A stretch of DNA of 36,568 nt from a virus (IMGVR_UViG_3300034118_000659:1-36568), one strand, 5' to 3'. Positions 7,191 through 14,279 are shown, numbered from the stretch's first letter. Made by a program: numbers and translations. The notes: generated from the letters alone by a model not told the origin.

Positions 7191-7495
7191 TGCCATATGT
7201 TGTAACTGACGCATGTATTGACGTCAAAGATAGATCATGCATTGCAGAATGCCCAGTTGACTGTATATACGAAGGTGGAAGAATGTTATACATTAATCCA
7301 GAAGAGTGTATTGACTGCGGGGCATGCGAACCTGCTTGTCCGACAGATGCAATTTATTGGGCAGATGATTTGCCAGAAAATAAAAAAGAATTTAAAAGGA
7401 TAAACAAAGAATTTTTTATACCGATTGGCAATCTTCACGGATCAAACAAACTAAAAGATACCACTATGGATCATCCAGAGATAAAGGATAGGTAA
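7190..7495 (+). CDS. fdxA: 7Fe-type ferredoxin (FdxA-like)
   Basis: 101 residues, GTG start. The actinobacterial 7Fe ferredoxin pattern is nearly complete: ACIDVKDRSC and AECPVDCIYEGGRM give the ligands of the 3Fe-4S cluster (plus one shared Cys), and CIDCGACEPACPTDAIYW gives the 4Fe-4S cluster. These small cytoplasmic proteins carry low-potential electrons to cytochromes P450, oxygenases or other reductive enzymes. A phage copy could feed the Fe(II) oxygenases nearby or keep host redox metabolism running; both are inference. It is followed at once by an FmdB-type zinc ribbon and lies upstream of thioredoxin and WhiB genes. Confidence 0.93.
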   Translation: MPYVVTDACIDVKDRSCIAECPVDCIYEGGRMLYINPEECIDCGACEPACPTDAIYWADDLPENKKEFKRINKEFFIPIGNLHGSNKLKDTTMDHPEIKDR

Positions 7496-7680
7496 TGCCA
7501 TCATACGAATATGACTGTATGCCTTGTGGAACAAGATATACAAAAATTAGATCTATTTCGGAAGAAGATCCAGGGTATAAATGTGAGACTTGCAATCTGA
7601 CTCTAGTTCGTGTATACTCTAATGTAGGAGTTGTTTTTAACGGCTCTGGATATTATTCCACTGACAACAGAAAGAAGTAG
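7495..7680 (+). CDS. FmdB-type zinc ribbon protein
   Basis: 61 residues. MPSYEYDCMPCGTRYTKI and YKCETCNLTLVRVY give two CxxC knuckles about 20 residues apart, as in the FmdB/CxxC_CxxC_SSSS family of putative regulators. The start shares a base with the ferredoxin stop. Function is unknown; zinc binding is very likely. Confidence 0.85.
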   Translation: MPSYEYDCMPCGTRYTKIRSISEEDPGYKCETCNLTLVRVYSNVGVVFNGSGYYSTDNRKK

Positions 7681-7684
7681 TATA

Positions 7685-7915
7685 ATGTTTACAATGATTA
7701 AAGATGAGGTTAAGCAAGAATGGCAACTATCTCCACATGACCGTTGTGATAGATGTAGTGCGGAAGCCTTAGTTAAGGTAACTGGTATTAGCGGAGACCT
7801 TTTATTCTGTGGGCATCACTATAATAAAATTATGGCAATCCCAGATGGATATAACAGCATGATGTCGTTTATGATTAGCATCATCGATGAGCGAGAAAAA
7901 CTAGTTAAGGAATAA
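7685..7915 (+). CDS. DUF7455-like zinc-binding protein
   Basis: 76 residues from ATG at 7685 (an alternative ATG is at 7694). RCDRCSAEALVKV and LLFCGHHYNKI form a CxxC...CxHH metal site like the short actinobacterial DUF7455 proteins, followed by a hydrophobic/acidic tail. The longer reading from 7631 would overlap the FmdB gene and is less likely. Function unknown. Confidence 0.75.
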   Translation: MFTMIKDEVKQEWQLSPHDRCDRCSAEALVKVTGISGDLLFCGHHYNKIMAIPDGYNSMMSFMISIIDEREKLVKE

Positions 7916-7917
7916 AA

Positions 7918-8679
7918 ATGATTATTCAGATTATTGGCCTACCTGGTTCTGGTAAAACAGAATTAGCAAAAGCCCTAAAAGAGCGTATTAATGCTATCCA
8001 CCTTAATGCAGATGAAGTCCGTGCAACTGTAAATTCAGATTTAGGGTTTAGCCCTGAAGATAGAATTGAACAAGCACGACGCATGGGAGAGATAGCAAGA
8101 CTTATCTCTAAACAGGGTGTTGCGCCAGTAATCGTTGATTTTGTTTGTCCAACAGATTTAACTCGTGCAGCATTTGGTAAGCCAGATATTCTTATTTTTA
8201 TGGATACAATTGCTGAGGGTAGATTTGACGATACAAATAAAATGTTTGAGCGACCAGAAGAAGCCAATTTCTATTTTACTAATCATGAACAAAACGCTGA
8301 AGAAAAGGCATCTCGTATTATTGAAAAGTTTAGGCTACACGACTGGTCTGCTCCTACAACACTTATGCTGGGAAGGTATCAGCCCTGGCATGAAGGCCAC
8401 CACGCTCTTTACAAAGAGGCAGGGAAGAGAACAGGGCAAGTCCTTCTTGGAGTCCGTAATACATACAATACAAGCGAAAAGGATCCCCTTAAGTTTGATC
8501 AGGTAAAAGAATATATTGCCAAGGATGAATTTATGGATGGTGCATTAGTCCTAAGACTACCTAACATTACTAACATTGTATACGGCAGAGATGTTGGATA
8601 CAATATTGAACAGGTTGATTTAGGATCAGATATCCATGCTATCTCTGCTACACAAAAGCGCAAGGAGATGGGTATATGA
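7918..8679 (+). CDS. APS-kinase-like / nucleotidyltransferase fusion
   Basis: 253 residues, two domains. The N-terminal half (1-140) resembles adenylylsulfate kinase: P-loop GLPGSGKTELAK, HLNADEVRATVNSDLGFS, EDRIEQARRMGEIARL and VIVDFVCP. The C-terminal half (about 142-253) is an HxGH nucleotidyltransferase: LGRYQPWHEGHHALY with a C-terminal ISATQKRKEM in place of ISxTxxR, closer to NadM/cytidylyltransferases than to ATP sulfurylase. The kinase half could make PAPS for the sulfotransferase-like protein at 16670; alternatively the pair activates another small molecule. Domain calls are firm, the reaction is not. ATGA overlap with the next gene. Confidence 0.8.
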   Translation: MIIQIIGLPGSGKTELAKALKERINAIHLNADEVRATVNSDLGFSPEDRIEQARRMGEIARLISKQGVAPVIVDFVCPTDLTRAAFGKPDILIFMDTIAEGRFDDTNKMFERPEEANFYFTNHEQNAEEKASRIIEKFRLHDWSAPTTLMLGRYQPWHEGHHALYKEAGKRTGQVLLGVRNTYNTSEKDPLKFDQVKEYIAKDEFMDGALVLRLPNITNIVYGRDVGYNIEQVDLGSDIHAISATQKRKEMGI

Positions 8680-8879
8680 ATGTAACCAAACAAAGATCAG
8701 CACTAAAAGCAATTACTTGGCGTATAATTGGAACAGCAGATACATTTGCTATTGCTTGGTTTATAACCAAAGAGCCAGTTACGGCAGGTGCAATCGCAAG
8801 TTTCGAGGTAGTTACAAAAACAATCCTTTATTACTTCCATGAGCGTGGTTGGAATAAAGTTAAATGGGGGAGAAAATAA
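8676..8879 (+). CDS. DUF2061 membrane protein, second copy
   Basis: 67 residues. RSALKAITWRIIGTADTFAI and a second helix (about 34-48) end in YYFHERGWNKVKWG, the DUF2061 signature. It parallels the copy at 6886 with about 30% identity by eye, so the two look like old paralogues rather than a recent duplication. Overlaps the fusion gene by 4 bp and the nuclease gene by one base. Confidence 0.85.
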   Translation: MNVTKQRSALKAITWRIIGTADTFAIAWFITKEPVTAGAIASFEVVTKTILYYFHERGWNKVKWGRK

Positions 8880-9286
8880 TGTATGAATATTATGTAAGAA
8901 AAGTAGAGAACGTAGTAGATGGGGATACCATTGATGTTCTAATTGATTTAGGGTTTGATATTTTGTTTCAATCCCGTGTAAGATTGGCGGGTATTGATAC
9001 CCCAGAGTCTCGCACAAAGGATCTTAAAGAGAAGGCCCTTGGCCTTGAATCTAAAGAGTATCTAAAGAAGCACCTAAAGGATGCAAAGTCTGTTGTAATC
9101 AAAACTGAGAAGATGGACTCATCTGAAAAGTATGGTCGCATTTTAGGCTGGGTATATGTAGATGGTAATACAGAATCTCTTAATGATAAGATGATCAATG
9201 ATGGATATGCCTGGGGCTATATGGGTGACACTAAGGTTAAGGATTTTGAGGCACTTGCAAAGGCCAGAAAGAAGTCTGGCAAGTGA
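8879..9286 (+). CDS. thermonuclease-like (SNase) nuclease
   Basis: 135 residues from ATG at 8879, chosen because it overlaps the upstream TAA (TAATG); an upstream in-frame ATG at 8864 would run into that gene. SNase landmarks: NVVDGDTIDV (Asp), RVRLAGIDTPES (catalytic Arg and Asp), EKYGRILGWVYV (Glu and second Arg), LNDKMINDGYAWGY. Such Ca2+-dependent nucleases cut DNA and RNA. No signal peptide, so it may act inside the cell, for example in host DNA breakdown. Confidence 0.9.
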   Translation: MYEYYVRKVENVVDGDTIDVLIDLGFDILFQSRVRLAGIDTPESRTKDLKEKALGLESKEYLKKHLKDAKSVVIKTEKMDSSEKYGRILGWVYVDGNTESLNDKMINDGYAWGYMGDTKVKDFEALAKARKKSGK

Positions 9287-9537
9287 AGCATGTCCTATAC
9301 TTTACTGCAGAATGGTGCAAGCCATGCGAAAAAGTAAGGCCAGTAGTAGAGCAATTAAACCGTGATCAAATAACTGCTAGATTCTTTATGATTGACGCTG
9401 ATTCTGAGACTGAAATGGTTGAAGATTTTGGAGTTAGATCTATTCCAACCTTTATATTGATTGAAGATAATAAGGAAGTTGGAAGAACTAATGGTGCAAA
9501 AACAAGAGAAGAACTAATTACTTTTATAGAAGGATAA
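9283..9537 (+). CDS. thioredoxin-like protein
   Basis: 84 residues, GTG start overlapping the nuclease stop by 4 bp. YFTAEWCKPCEKVRPVVEQL is the active site, with Cys-Lys-Pro-Cys in place of Cys-Gly-Pro-Cys; DFGVRSIPTFILIEDN contains the cis-Pro. It is shorter than cellular thioredoxins (about 105) because the first strand and helix are missing, like many phage glutaredoxin/thioredoxin proteins. Likely a cytoplasmic disulfide reductant, for example for a ribonucleotide reductase encoded elsewhere. Confidence 0.9.
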   Translation: MKHVLYFTAEWCKPCEKVRPVVEQLNRDQITARFFMIDADSETEMVEDFGVRSIPTFILIEDNKEVGRTNGAKTREELITFIEG

Positions 9538-9538
9538 A

Positions 9539-9757
9539 ATGGATATAAAAAATCAAGCACTAGTTGAGCATCTACTTAATCAGGGTGCTATAGAGGTTGC
9601 AGGGATTGATAATGACGGCCTTCTTACTTATAAGATAACCGACAAACTTAAAAATGTTAGCCCATCTCTTTACGATGATTTACGGGATCAATTTGAGCAT
9701 CATATGTTTAGGTTAATTAAGCGTGGACCAGAAACAATGACTTGGAGACTAAGGTAA
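9539..9757 (+). CDS. unknown protein, paralogue of the next gene
   Basis: 72 residues. LVEHLLNQGAIEVAGIDNDG then LTYKITDKLKNVSPSLYDD. The same arrangement (DLILQGALEVAGID, LYNFTNKLQHINPKLHNE) is found in the next protein, so these are tandem paralogues that share an N-terminal module of about 55 residues. No family name is known to me. The TAA overlaps the next ATG. Confidence 0.7.
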   Translation: MDIKNQALVEHLLNQGAIEVAGIDNDGLLTYKITDKLKNVSPSLYDDLRDQFEHHMFRLIKRGPETMTWRLR

Positions 9758-10086
9758 TGGATGAAGAGTCAAAGATCATTGAAGATCTTATATTACAGGG
9801 AGCGCTTGAAGTAGCAGGAATTGACCTTGATACTGGAGAGCCATTATACAATTTTACAAATAAACTTCAGCATATAAACCCAAAACTTCATAATGAATTC
9901 TCTAAGTATTTTTCTTCAGAGACTATGGCTTTATGGGAGTATGGATTTCTTGATATGGATATAACAAATATAAATCCAATAGTAAGAGTTACAAAAAAGG
10001 CTTTTGATCCAGAAGCAGTTTCTAAACTAGAAAAGGGACATCAGTATACCCTTAAAGAAATTATCAGAGTTTTGCTGGAGGATTAA
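9757..10086 (+). CDS. unknown protein, paralogue of the previous gene
   Basis: 109 residues from the ATG that overlaps the upstream stop (TAATG); an ATG at 9742 lies inside the previous gene. The first 55 or so residues match the preceding protein; the rest (YFSSETMALWEYGF onward) is extra. Acidic, cytoplasmic, unknown. Overlaps the next ATG by one base. Confidence 0.7.
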   Translation: MDEESKIIEDLILQGALEVAGIDLDTGEPLYNFTNKLQHINPKLHNEFSKYFSSETMALWEYGFLDMDITNINPIVRVTKKAFDPEAVSKLEKGHQYTLKEIIRVLLED

Positions 10087-10487
10087 TGTCTTATTTTGTT
10101 GGAGCAATGACTACACTTATAGTATTTTTTGCTGCAACAAAGTTTGTAATGAGAACTAATACTATTAAGAAAAATACTGGGATAATTTATAGACAAAGTC
10201 ATATACACGAAATCGTTAGACCAATCCTTCCACTTATTGAATCATACCAAGAGCCTAAAATAATTAAGCGACAATCAAAGAACCATGAAAATAAAATAAA
10301 TGTAAAGGTTTTAATTGTAAATGATATCGCTTATTGGATTAAAGATAACGCATTTTATATGGCACCAATGAATGGATTTTTTATAGATAAGGATCAAGCA
10401 ACAATAGTTGACACAATGGGTATGGATAAGGTAGAATTAGATAAGATGCTTTTTATAATGGATGAACTAAGAAAGGATACAGAATAG
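10086..10487 (+). CDS. single-span membrane protein, unknown
   Basis: 133 residues. One N-terminal membrane helix (about 3-22, YFVGAMTTLIVFFAATKFVM) is followed by a basic cytosolic stretch and a globular part (VLIVNDIAYWIKDNAFYMAP). The end is acidic. No family recognised. Its stop TAG shares a base with the next GTG. Confidence 0.7.
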   Translation: MSYFVGAMTTLIVFFAATKFVMRTNTIKKNTGIIYRQSHIHEIVRPILPLIESYQEPKIIKRQSKNHENKINVKVLIVNDIAYWIKDNAFYMAPMNGFFIDKDQATIVDTMGMDKVELDKMLFIMDELRKDTE

Positions 10488-10837
10488 TGATTGTTGTAAT
10501 TCAAGGCACACAGGCTTTTGCTGACTATCAGGTCTTTTTAAGAGCAATGGGTGTAGCGATGTCTACAATTAAAGATGATGATCCATACTTTTATGTTTAT
10601 TCTGCAGGACCAGGAAATATAAACGCTATGGCATCAGAATTTACTAACCTATCTGAGCGTGGAATGAAGGCTCGTGGTAAGAAAATAAAGTTATACAAGG
10701 TTGCACCAAGTTGGGTTGAAGAAAACATAAAGGATGTTAATTACTTTGCTTTTCTTTCAAACCCAAAAGAGCCAGTCTCCAAACTTGCTGCTACTGCCCA
10801 ACTCAAAAATATTGATGTTGGATTATTTAGATACTAG
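10487..10837 (+). CDS. SLOG/Rossmann-like protein, unknown
   Basis: 116 residues, GTG start. MIVVIQGTQAFADYQVFLRA, then YFYVYSAGPGNINAMASEF, recall the first strands and the glycine motif of YpsA/SLOG nucleotide-binding proteins, which bind or cleave nucleotide derivatives; a later KIKLYKVAPSW strand fits. Similarity is by fold-like pattern only. Cytoplasmic. Confidence 0.6.
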   Translation: MIVVIQGTQAFADYQVFLRAMGVAMSTIKDDDPYFYVYSAGPGNINAMASEFTNLSERGMKARGKKIKLYKVAPSWVEENIKDVNYFAFLSNPKEPVSKLAATAQLKNIDVGLFRY

Positions 10838-10845
10838 GGAGAAAA

Positions 10846-11055
10846 ATGCTAGTAAAGTCGTTAGAACAAATGGAGACAATTGTCTCTAAGTCACCAATCC
10901 TATCGTGGGATGGATGGTCAGTTATTGAATTACAGCGCTCTGAAAAGGGTAGAACATCAGCAAGTGGTGTTTATGTTAACGGTAAGTGGCACCTAAAAAA
11001 GGTTTTTGATCCTTCACGCATGGGGTGGGAGATTCCAAATAAGTATGTGATGTAA
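10846..11055 (+). CDS. small protein before WhiB, unknown
   Basis: 69 residues with ribosome site GGGAGAA. SWDGWSVIELQRSEKGRTSA and VYVNGKWHLKKVFDP suggest a small beta-rich domain. It abuts the WhiB gene without a gap, so the two are probably expressed together; no family recognised. Confidence 0.7.
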   Translation: MLVKSLEQMETIVSKSPILSWDGWSVIELQRSEKGRTSASGVYVNGKWHLKKVFDPSRMGWEIPNKYVM

Positions 11056-11340
11056 ATGAAAAGGCATGATTGGAAAGATGATGCTGTCTGTTTAGATTAC
11101 GACACAAATTTATTTTTTGAAAAATATGAAGATGATGAGACACTTCGTCCTGCAATAGATAGGCTATGCTCTGAATGCCCTGTAAGGAAACACTGCTTTG
11201 CTGTTGGTGTTTCACAAAAAGAATGGGGAGTTTGGGGAGGAGTTTATCTAGAAAATGGCTCTATATCTAGAGAGTTTTCTCGTCACAGATCCAAGGCAGC
11301 CTGGGCTGAAACTTGGCAAACCCTTACGCTAGGAGATTAA
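11056..11340 (+). CDS. whiB: WhiB-family iron-sulfur transcription factor
   Basis: 94 residues. Four cysteines in the Wbl pattern: AVCLDYDTN (first), LCSECPVRKHC (CxxC then Cys after five), and the following GVWGGVYLE turn that Wbl proteins use to contact the sigma factor. The cysteines hold a redox-sensitive 4Fe-4S cluster. WhiB proteins are confined to actinobacteria and their phages, making this the strongest host marker here. Phage copies can rewire host transcription by binding the principal sigma factor. The C-terminal basic stretch (SRHRSKAAW) could contact DNA. Contiguous with 10846-11055. Confidence 0.95.
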   Translation: MKRHDWKDDAVCLDYDTNLFFEKYEDDETLRPAIDRLCSECPVRKHCFAVGVSQKEWGVWGGVYLENGSISREFSRHRSKAAWAETWQTLTLGD

Positions 11341-11343
11341 TTT

Positions 11344-11574
11344 ATGATTCAATGGATTGCTGACTATGCACACTGGGTCCTTGCTTGTATTGGCGTATCT
11401 GGTATATATTTTGTTGGAAGAAAAACTCTTTGGGGGTGGTTTGTTCTATTATTCAATGAGTGTTTATGGATAGCCTATGCCTTAGTGACAGACCAATATG
11501 GTTTTATCTTTGCAGCAGTAGCGTATGGCGCTGTCTATATTAAATCATACCTACATTGGAGAAGAGAAGATTGA
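11344..11574 (+). CDS. three-helix small membrane protein
   Basis: 76 residues. Hydrophobic segments at about 9-25, 29-46 and 51-67, ending HWRRED. The NECLWIAYALVTDQYGF pattern is like one repeat of PnuC-type or similar small transporters, but it is far too short for a full transporter. Unknown function; overlaps the next ATG (TGATG). Confidence 0.7.
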   Translation: MIQWIADYAHWVLACIGVSGIYFVGRKTLWGWFVLLFNECLWIAYALVTDQYGFIFAAVAYGAVYIKSYLHWRRED

Positions 11575-11810
11575 TGTATACAGAACAAATGCGTATGGCA
11601 TTTCACTCAATCCGTGCTCCTAAAAACTTTAAGTTGACTATTGTAGACAATGATCACTTTATAACTGTTCGTGCTTCTGAAAAAGACTTTGTAGTTCTAT
11701 CACATGATGACAAAATTCAAGCAGTTGAATACATGATTAGGGTAAAAAAGGCTCTTGAAGACAATGGGGCAATAGTAATGCTAGTTAGAGAAGGAGGAAA
11801 AGATGTTTGA
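11574..11810 (+). CDS. unknown soluble protein
   Basis: 78 residues from the ATG overlapping the upstream TGA; an earlier ATG at 11556 lies in the previous gene. MYTEQMRMAFHSIRAPKNFK then HFITVRASEKDFVVLSHDD suggest a small alpha/beta domain. Not recognised. It overlaps the next gene by 8 bp. Confidence 0.7.
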   Translation: MYTEQMRMAFHSIRAPKNFKLTIVDNDHFITVRASEKDFVVLSHDDKIQAVEYMIRVKKALEDNGAIVMLVREGGKDV

Positions 11811-12240
11811 TTTTATTTTTTTTATATTGTTTATGTCTTTTTTCTTTTTAATTATTGTTGATAATGTAAAAATGAGAATTAATCAAAAGGAGTTGTTGGT
11901 AAAACTTGCTCAGGCTGATGCTGATAATGAATTGCTTTTAAATAAAATTAGTATGAATTATGATAAAGATCAGATTGAAAATACAGATGGATTTGTAAAG
12001 TTTTTAAATCAGTCTAGGGATTGGGCATTTGACTATATCTACACAGTTCAAAGCGGAATATATGATTTTACTCAGAAGGTTGGATCAGAGATAGCCTACT
12101 TTGATAAATATGGAGATGCTATATGGACCCCATTAACAGATCATATGAAAAAAATATCAGAGGCCTATAAGGATCTTGAAAAACTTATACCAGATGATTA
12201 CTCTAGGGCTATTGAGGATTATGGTAAACTAGATACATGA
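11803..12240 (+). CDS. N-terminally anchored coiled protein, unknown
   Basis: 145 residues. A very hydrophobic, phenylalanine-rich N-terminal helix (FDFIFFILFMSFFFLIIV) anchors a long helical part (MRINQKELLVKLAQADADNE; KISEAYKDLEKLI). This is the plan of spanin-like or structural membrane-anchored coils, but nothing specific supports that. The ribosome site GGAGG lies at the end of the previous gene. Confidence 0.65.
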   Translation: MFDFIFFILFMSFFFLIIVDNVKMRINQKELLVKLAQADADNELLLNKISMNYDKDQIENTDGFVKFLNQSRDWAFDYIYTVQSGIYDFTQKVGSEIAYFDKYGDAIWTPLTDHMKKISEAYKDLEKLIPDDYSRAIEDYGKLDT

Positions 12241-12401
12241 TAACCTTTAAGTCATATAATGATCTTGCCTTTGATGCATTTTATTCTTGTCATGTATTAG
12301 GATGTGAACTTGAAGCAGAAAAATTATATTCAACAGAGACACAAATAAGAGATGTATGTTTAAATCATTATAAAGAGTTAGCAGAAAAGGAATACAAGTG
12401 A
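12237..12401 (+). CDS. small protein with two cysteines, unknown
   Basis: 54 residues: MITFKSYNDLAFDAFYSCHV, then LGCELEAEKLY and DVCLNHYKELAEKEYK. The SCHVLGCE...VCLNHY spacing (CxxxxxC...CxxH) could bind zinc, like short YgiT/host-treble-clef proteins. It overlaps the upstream stop (ATGA) and the following GTG, which supports it despite its size. Confidence 0.6.
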   Translation: MITFKSYNDLAFDAFYSCHVLGCELEAEKLYSTETQIRDVCLNHYKELAEKEYK

Positions 12402-12556
12402 AAGAAATTATATTATCAGTTATAACAGGTTTTGGATGTGGCATTATATTTGCTGCATTCAAATTGCCAGTGCCAGCACCACCAGTTTTTGCGGGAGTCG
12501 CAGGAATTATTGGTTTATGGCTTGGCTATGATATACTAGTAAGAATCATATCCTAG
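12398..12556 (+). CDS. XapX-type small membrane protein
   Basis: 52 residues, GTG start overlapping the previous stop by 4 bp. Two hydrophobic helices separated by FKLPVPAPPVFAGVAGIIG, the diagnostic core of XapX-domain proteins. These are very small bacterial membrane proteins of unknown role. In a phage lysis/membrane gene cluster next to a holin-like gene it might affect the membrane, but that is inference. Confidence 0.8.
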   Translation: MKEIILSVITGFGCGIIFAAFKLPVPAPPVFAGVAGIIGLWLGYDILVRIIS

Positions 12557-12567
12557 GAGGAATAAAT

Positions 12568-12843
12568 ATGAATAAGCAAATCAAAGCAGCACTAGCGTCA
12601 TACGGAAGATCAGTTCTTGGAGCAGCAACAGCAATGTATGCCTCTGGAGTAACAGATCCGCAGACACTAGCATACTCACTACTTGGAGCACTTGTCCCCG
12701 TCGTATTGAGAGCAGCAAACCCTTCAGATACTGCATTTGGCAAGATGCCATCAGTAGAAGAAGTGGATAGAGCAGTAAAGACTGCTAAGGTAGTAAAGAA
12801 GTCACCTGCTAAGAAGGCTGCCCCTAAGAAGGCTGCAAAGTAG
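12568..12843 (+). CDS. holin-like protein with Lys/Ala tail
   Basis: 91 residues, strong ribosome site (TAGGAGGAATAAAT). YGRSVLGAATAMYASG and TLAYSLLGALVPVVLRA form two weakly hydrophobic helices; a soluble region and the tail KKSPAKKAAPKKAAK follow. The tail mirrors the endolysin tail at 5291-6001, suggesting a common origin or a common target at the wall/membrane. Resembles 795-1079 in plan. Holin role inferred. It ends the long rightward run and a terminator follows 5 bp later. Confidence 0.6.
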   Translation: MNKQIKAALASYGRSVLGAATAMYASGVTDPQTLAYSLLGALVPVVLRAANPSDTAFGKMPSVEEVDRAVKTAKVVKKSPAKKAAPKKAAK

Positions 12844-12847
12844 TTGG

Positions 12848-12875
12848 TAGGGGCATCTGAAATATGGTGCCCCTA
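12848..12875 (+). terminator. hairpin after the rightward run
   Basis: TAGGGGCA (12848-12855) pairs perfectly with TGCCCCTA (12868-12875), loop of 12. No T-run follows; instead the right arm runs into TATAAT. Confidence 0.6.
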
Positions 12876-12879
12876 TAAT
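12874..12879 (+). promoter_or_regulatory. -10 box at the edge of a hairpin (leaderless gene)
   Basis: TATAAT 5 nt before the ATG at 12885. It shares two bases with the hairpin arm. No -35 or TGN element is visible, so it is a weaker call than the other leaderless promoters. Confidence 0.45.
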
Positions 12880-12884
12880 TAATT

Positions 12885-13442
12885 ATGCTATATAACGACA
12901 ATTTTTTAAATGAAGATGACATTAAAAAACTACAAAAGGTTTTTTATGAAGACTCTAACTCACTTTTTCCATGGGTTATAGATAATAGTAATTTTAAATC
13001 AGGAATTTTTAGACTTACCCATAAAGCAATTGTAGATAAAAAGACAGTGAGCCCACTTTCAGACGAATCCAAAAGAATACTTTCTAACTTTTGTTATGAG
13101 AAGATGATAAAGTTGGGGGAGATACTTGAATCAGAAGCGCAACTACATATCTTTGGATTAAATGGAGTTGACTTATCACTAGAAGAACAATTACCAAAAG
13201 AAGATCAGCATCTTTTTATATATTTTGTTAATGAGTCTAGTGCTAAAATAAAAATAACAAATGATGTCACCAACGCTGAAGAGATCCTGTCTGCTAAATC
13301 AGGACGTGCTGCCTTAATTAAAGCAGGAGAGAAAGTGTTTATATCTCCTTCAGGACCTAACGAATTTCAGTCAATTCTTTTAGTATTGTTTACTGGCCAT
13401 GTTCCAGAGTTTGTATTGTCTAACATAGTTATATCAAACTAA
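12885..13442 (+). CDS. unknown protein, oxygenase-like N-terminus
   Basis: 185 residues. MLYNDNFLNEDDIKKLQKVF is the typical opening of 2-oxoglutarate oxygenases, but the HxD...H ligands are not clear in the rest (IFGLNGVDLSLEE, KIKITNDV, VFISPSGPNEFQS are jelly-roll-like strands). It may be a degenerate or non-catalytic member. The stop overlaps by 9 bp the stop of the leftward gene at 13434. Confidence 0.5.
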   Translation: MLYNDNFLNEDDIKKLQKVFYEDSNSLFPWVIDNSNFKSGIFRLTHKAIVDKKTVSPLSDESKRILSNFCYEKMIKLGEILESEAQLHIFGLNGVDLSLEEQLPKEDQHLFIYFVNESSAKIKITNDVTNAEEILSAKSGRAALIKAGEKVFISPSGPNEFQSILLVLFTGHVPEFVLSNIVISN

Positions 13443-14132
13443 ATTATTTTTAATTTCTTCTATTAGGGCTTTGTGCTTTTTATTTAAAATAAATCTATTA
13501 TAGTTTTCAGCCAAAGGCAAGTTTGGGAATTTATCTTTCATCATCACACATTCATGCATAATTTTTTTAATTTGTTCCGTTTCTTTGAATTGTTTTAATA
13601 TAACCTTTTTGTCAGTAATAAAATTAACATAGGCTAAAGGATCATCCTTAGATATCACCAATTCTCTTGAAGAATCCCATAACGAAAATGTTGGAACAAT
13701 GGGCCTAAACCATTTACTAATATTGAATTCACCACTCAGGACTGTGGCATATTCTGATGCCTTTGTCTTATGAAAGTATGGTGGGGTTAACTGAATATTA
13801 ATGTCATCCTCAGAAAAGAATAGCCATCTAGAGTCGTAGTCTACTGCAGGACCATCTTCAAATACTGGCATTCTTGGTCTAAATTTTTTAGCATCTCTAG
13901 TATTCAATAATTTACCACCACTAAACAATATGTGAAGATTTTCTGTAGATGGAAGTATAAAAGTATTATTAAACATTTCTTGTGCAGACTTACATTTATA
14001 ATATGAAGATCCAGGATCAGTATTCTTATTTCTTTCGCTAACAACACTATTAAAAAGTGGCAGGATGGGCTTAGACGGTCCTAAAGTGGGTAGGTCAGTA
14101 TCTATACACCAATATACTGCAGAAGTGTCCAT
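13434..14132 (-). CDS. unknown protein after tRNA-Arg
   Basis: 232 residues from the ATG at 14132, preceded by AAGGGGG. Reading further upstream would run through the tRNA-Arg gene and is rejected. The start MDTSAVYWCIDTDLPTLGPS and the segments LFFSEDDINIQLTPPYFHKT and ISKWFRPIVPTFSLW resemble conserved phage proteins of unknown role; no catalytic motif can be named. Transcribed with the tRNA from the promoter at 14237-14266. Confidence 0.7.
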   Translation of the reverse strand: MDTSAVYWCIDTDLPTLGPSKPILPLFNSVVSERNKNTDPGSSYYKCKSAQEMFNNTFILPSTENLHILFSGGKLLNTRDAKKFRPRMPVFEDGPAVDYDSRWLFFSEDDINIQLTPPYFHKTKASEYATVLSGEFNISKWFRPIVPTFSLWDSSRELVISKDDPLAYVNFITDKKVILKQFKETEQIKKIMHECVMMKDKFPNLPLAENYNRFILNKKHKALIEEIKNNLV

Positions 14133-14155
14133 AATCCCCCTTAGAGTCTTTCTAG

Positions 14156-14228
14156 CACCCCTGGCAGGAATTGAACCTGCGACGCTTGGCTTAGAAGTCC
14201 AACGTTCTGTCCACTGAACTACAGAGGT
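14156..14228 (-). tRNA. tRNA-Arg (TCT)
   Basis: 73 nt. Acceptor ACCTCTG/CAGGGGT, D arm GTTC/GAAC, anticodon loop CTTCTAA, T arm GCAGG/CCTGC. The last pair of the anticodon stem is A-G (TTGGA/GCCAA). CCA not encoded. Confidence 0.93.
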
Positions 14229-14236
14229 ATACGCTA

Positions 14237-14266
14237 AGTATACACCCAGGAAGTCTTGTATGTCAA
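14237..14266 (-). promoter_or_regulatory. promoter for tRNA-Arg and 13434-14132
   Basis: On the minus strand TTGACA (14266-14261), 18 bp, TATACT (14242-14237), 8 nt before the tRNA. Confidence 0.85.
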
Positions 14267-14270
14267 ACTG

Positions 14271-14279
14271 TGATATAAT
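14271..14279 (+). promoter_or_regulatory. extended -10 promoter (leaderless gene)
   Basis: TGATATAAT, hexamer 14274-14279, 6 nt before the ATG at 14286. Divergent from the tRNA-Arg promoter with only 4 bp between. Confidence 0.65.

Noticed and set aside
8165-8506. Rightward frame of 113 codons, and the leftward frame at 7926-8267
   Set aside because: Both lie inside the APS-kinase/nucleotidyltransferase gene, whose motifs fix the true frame.
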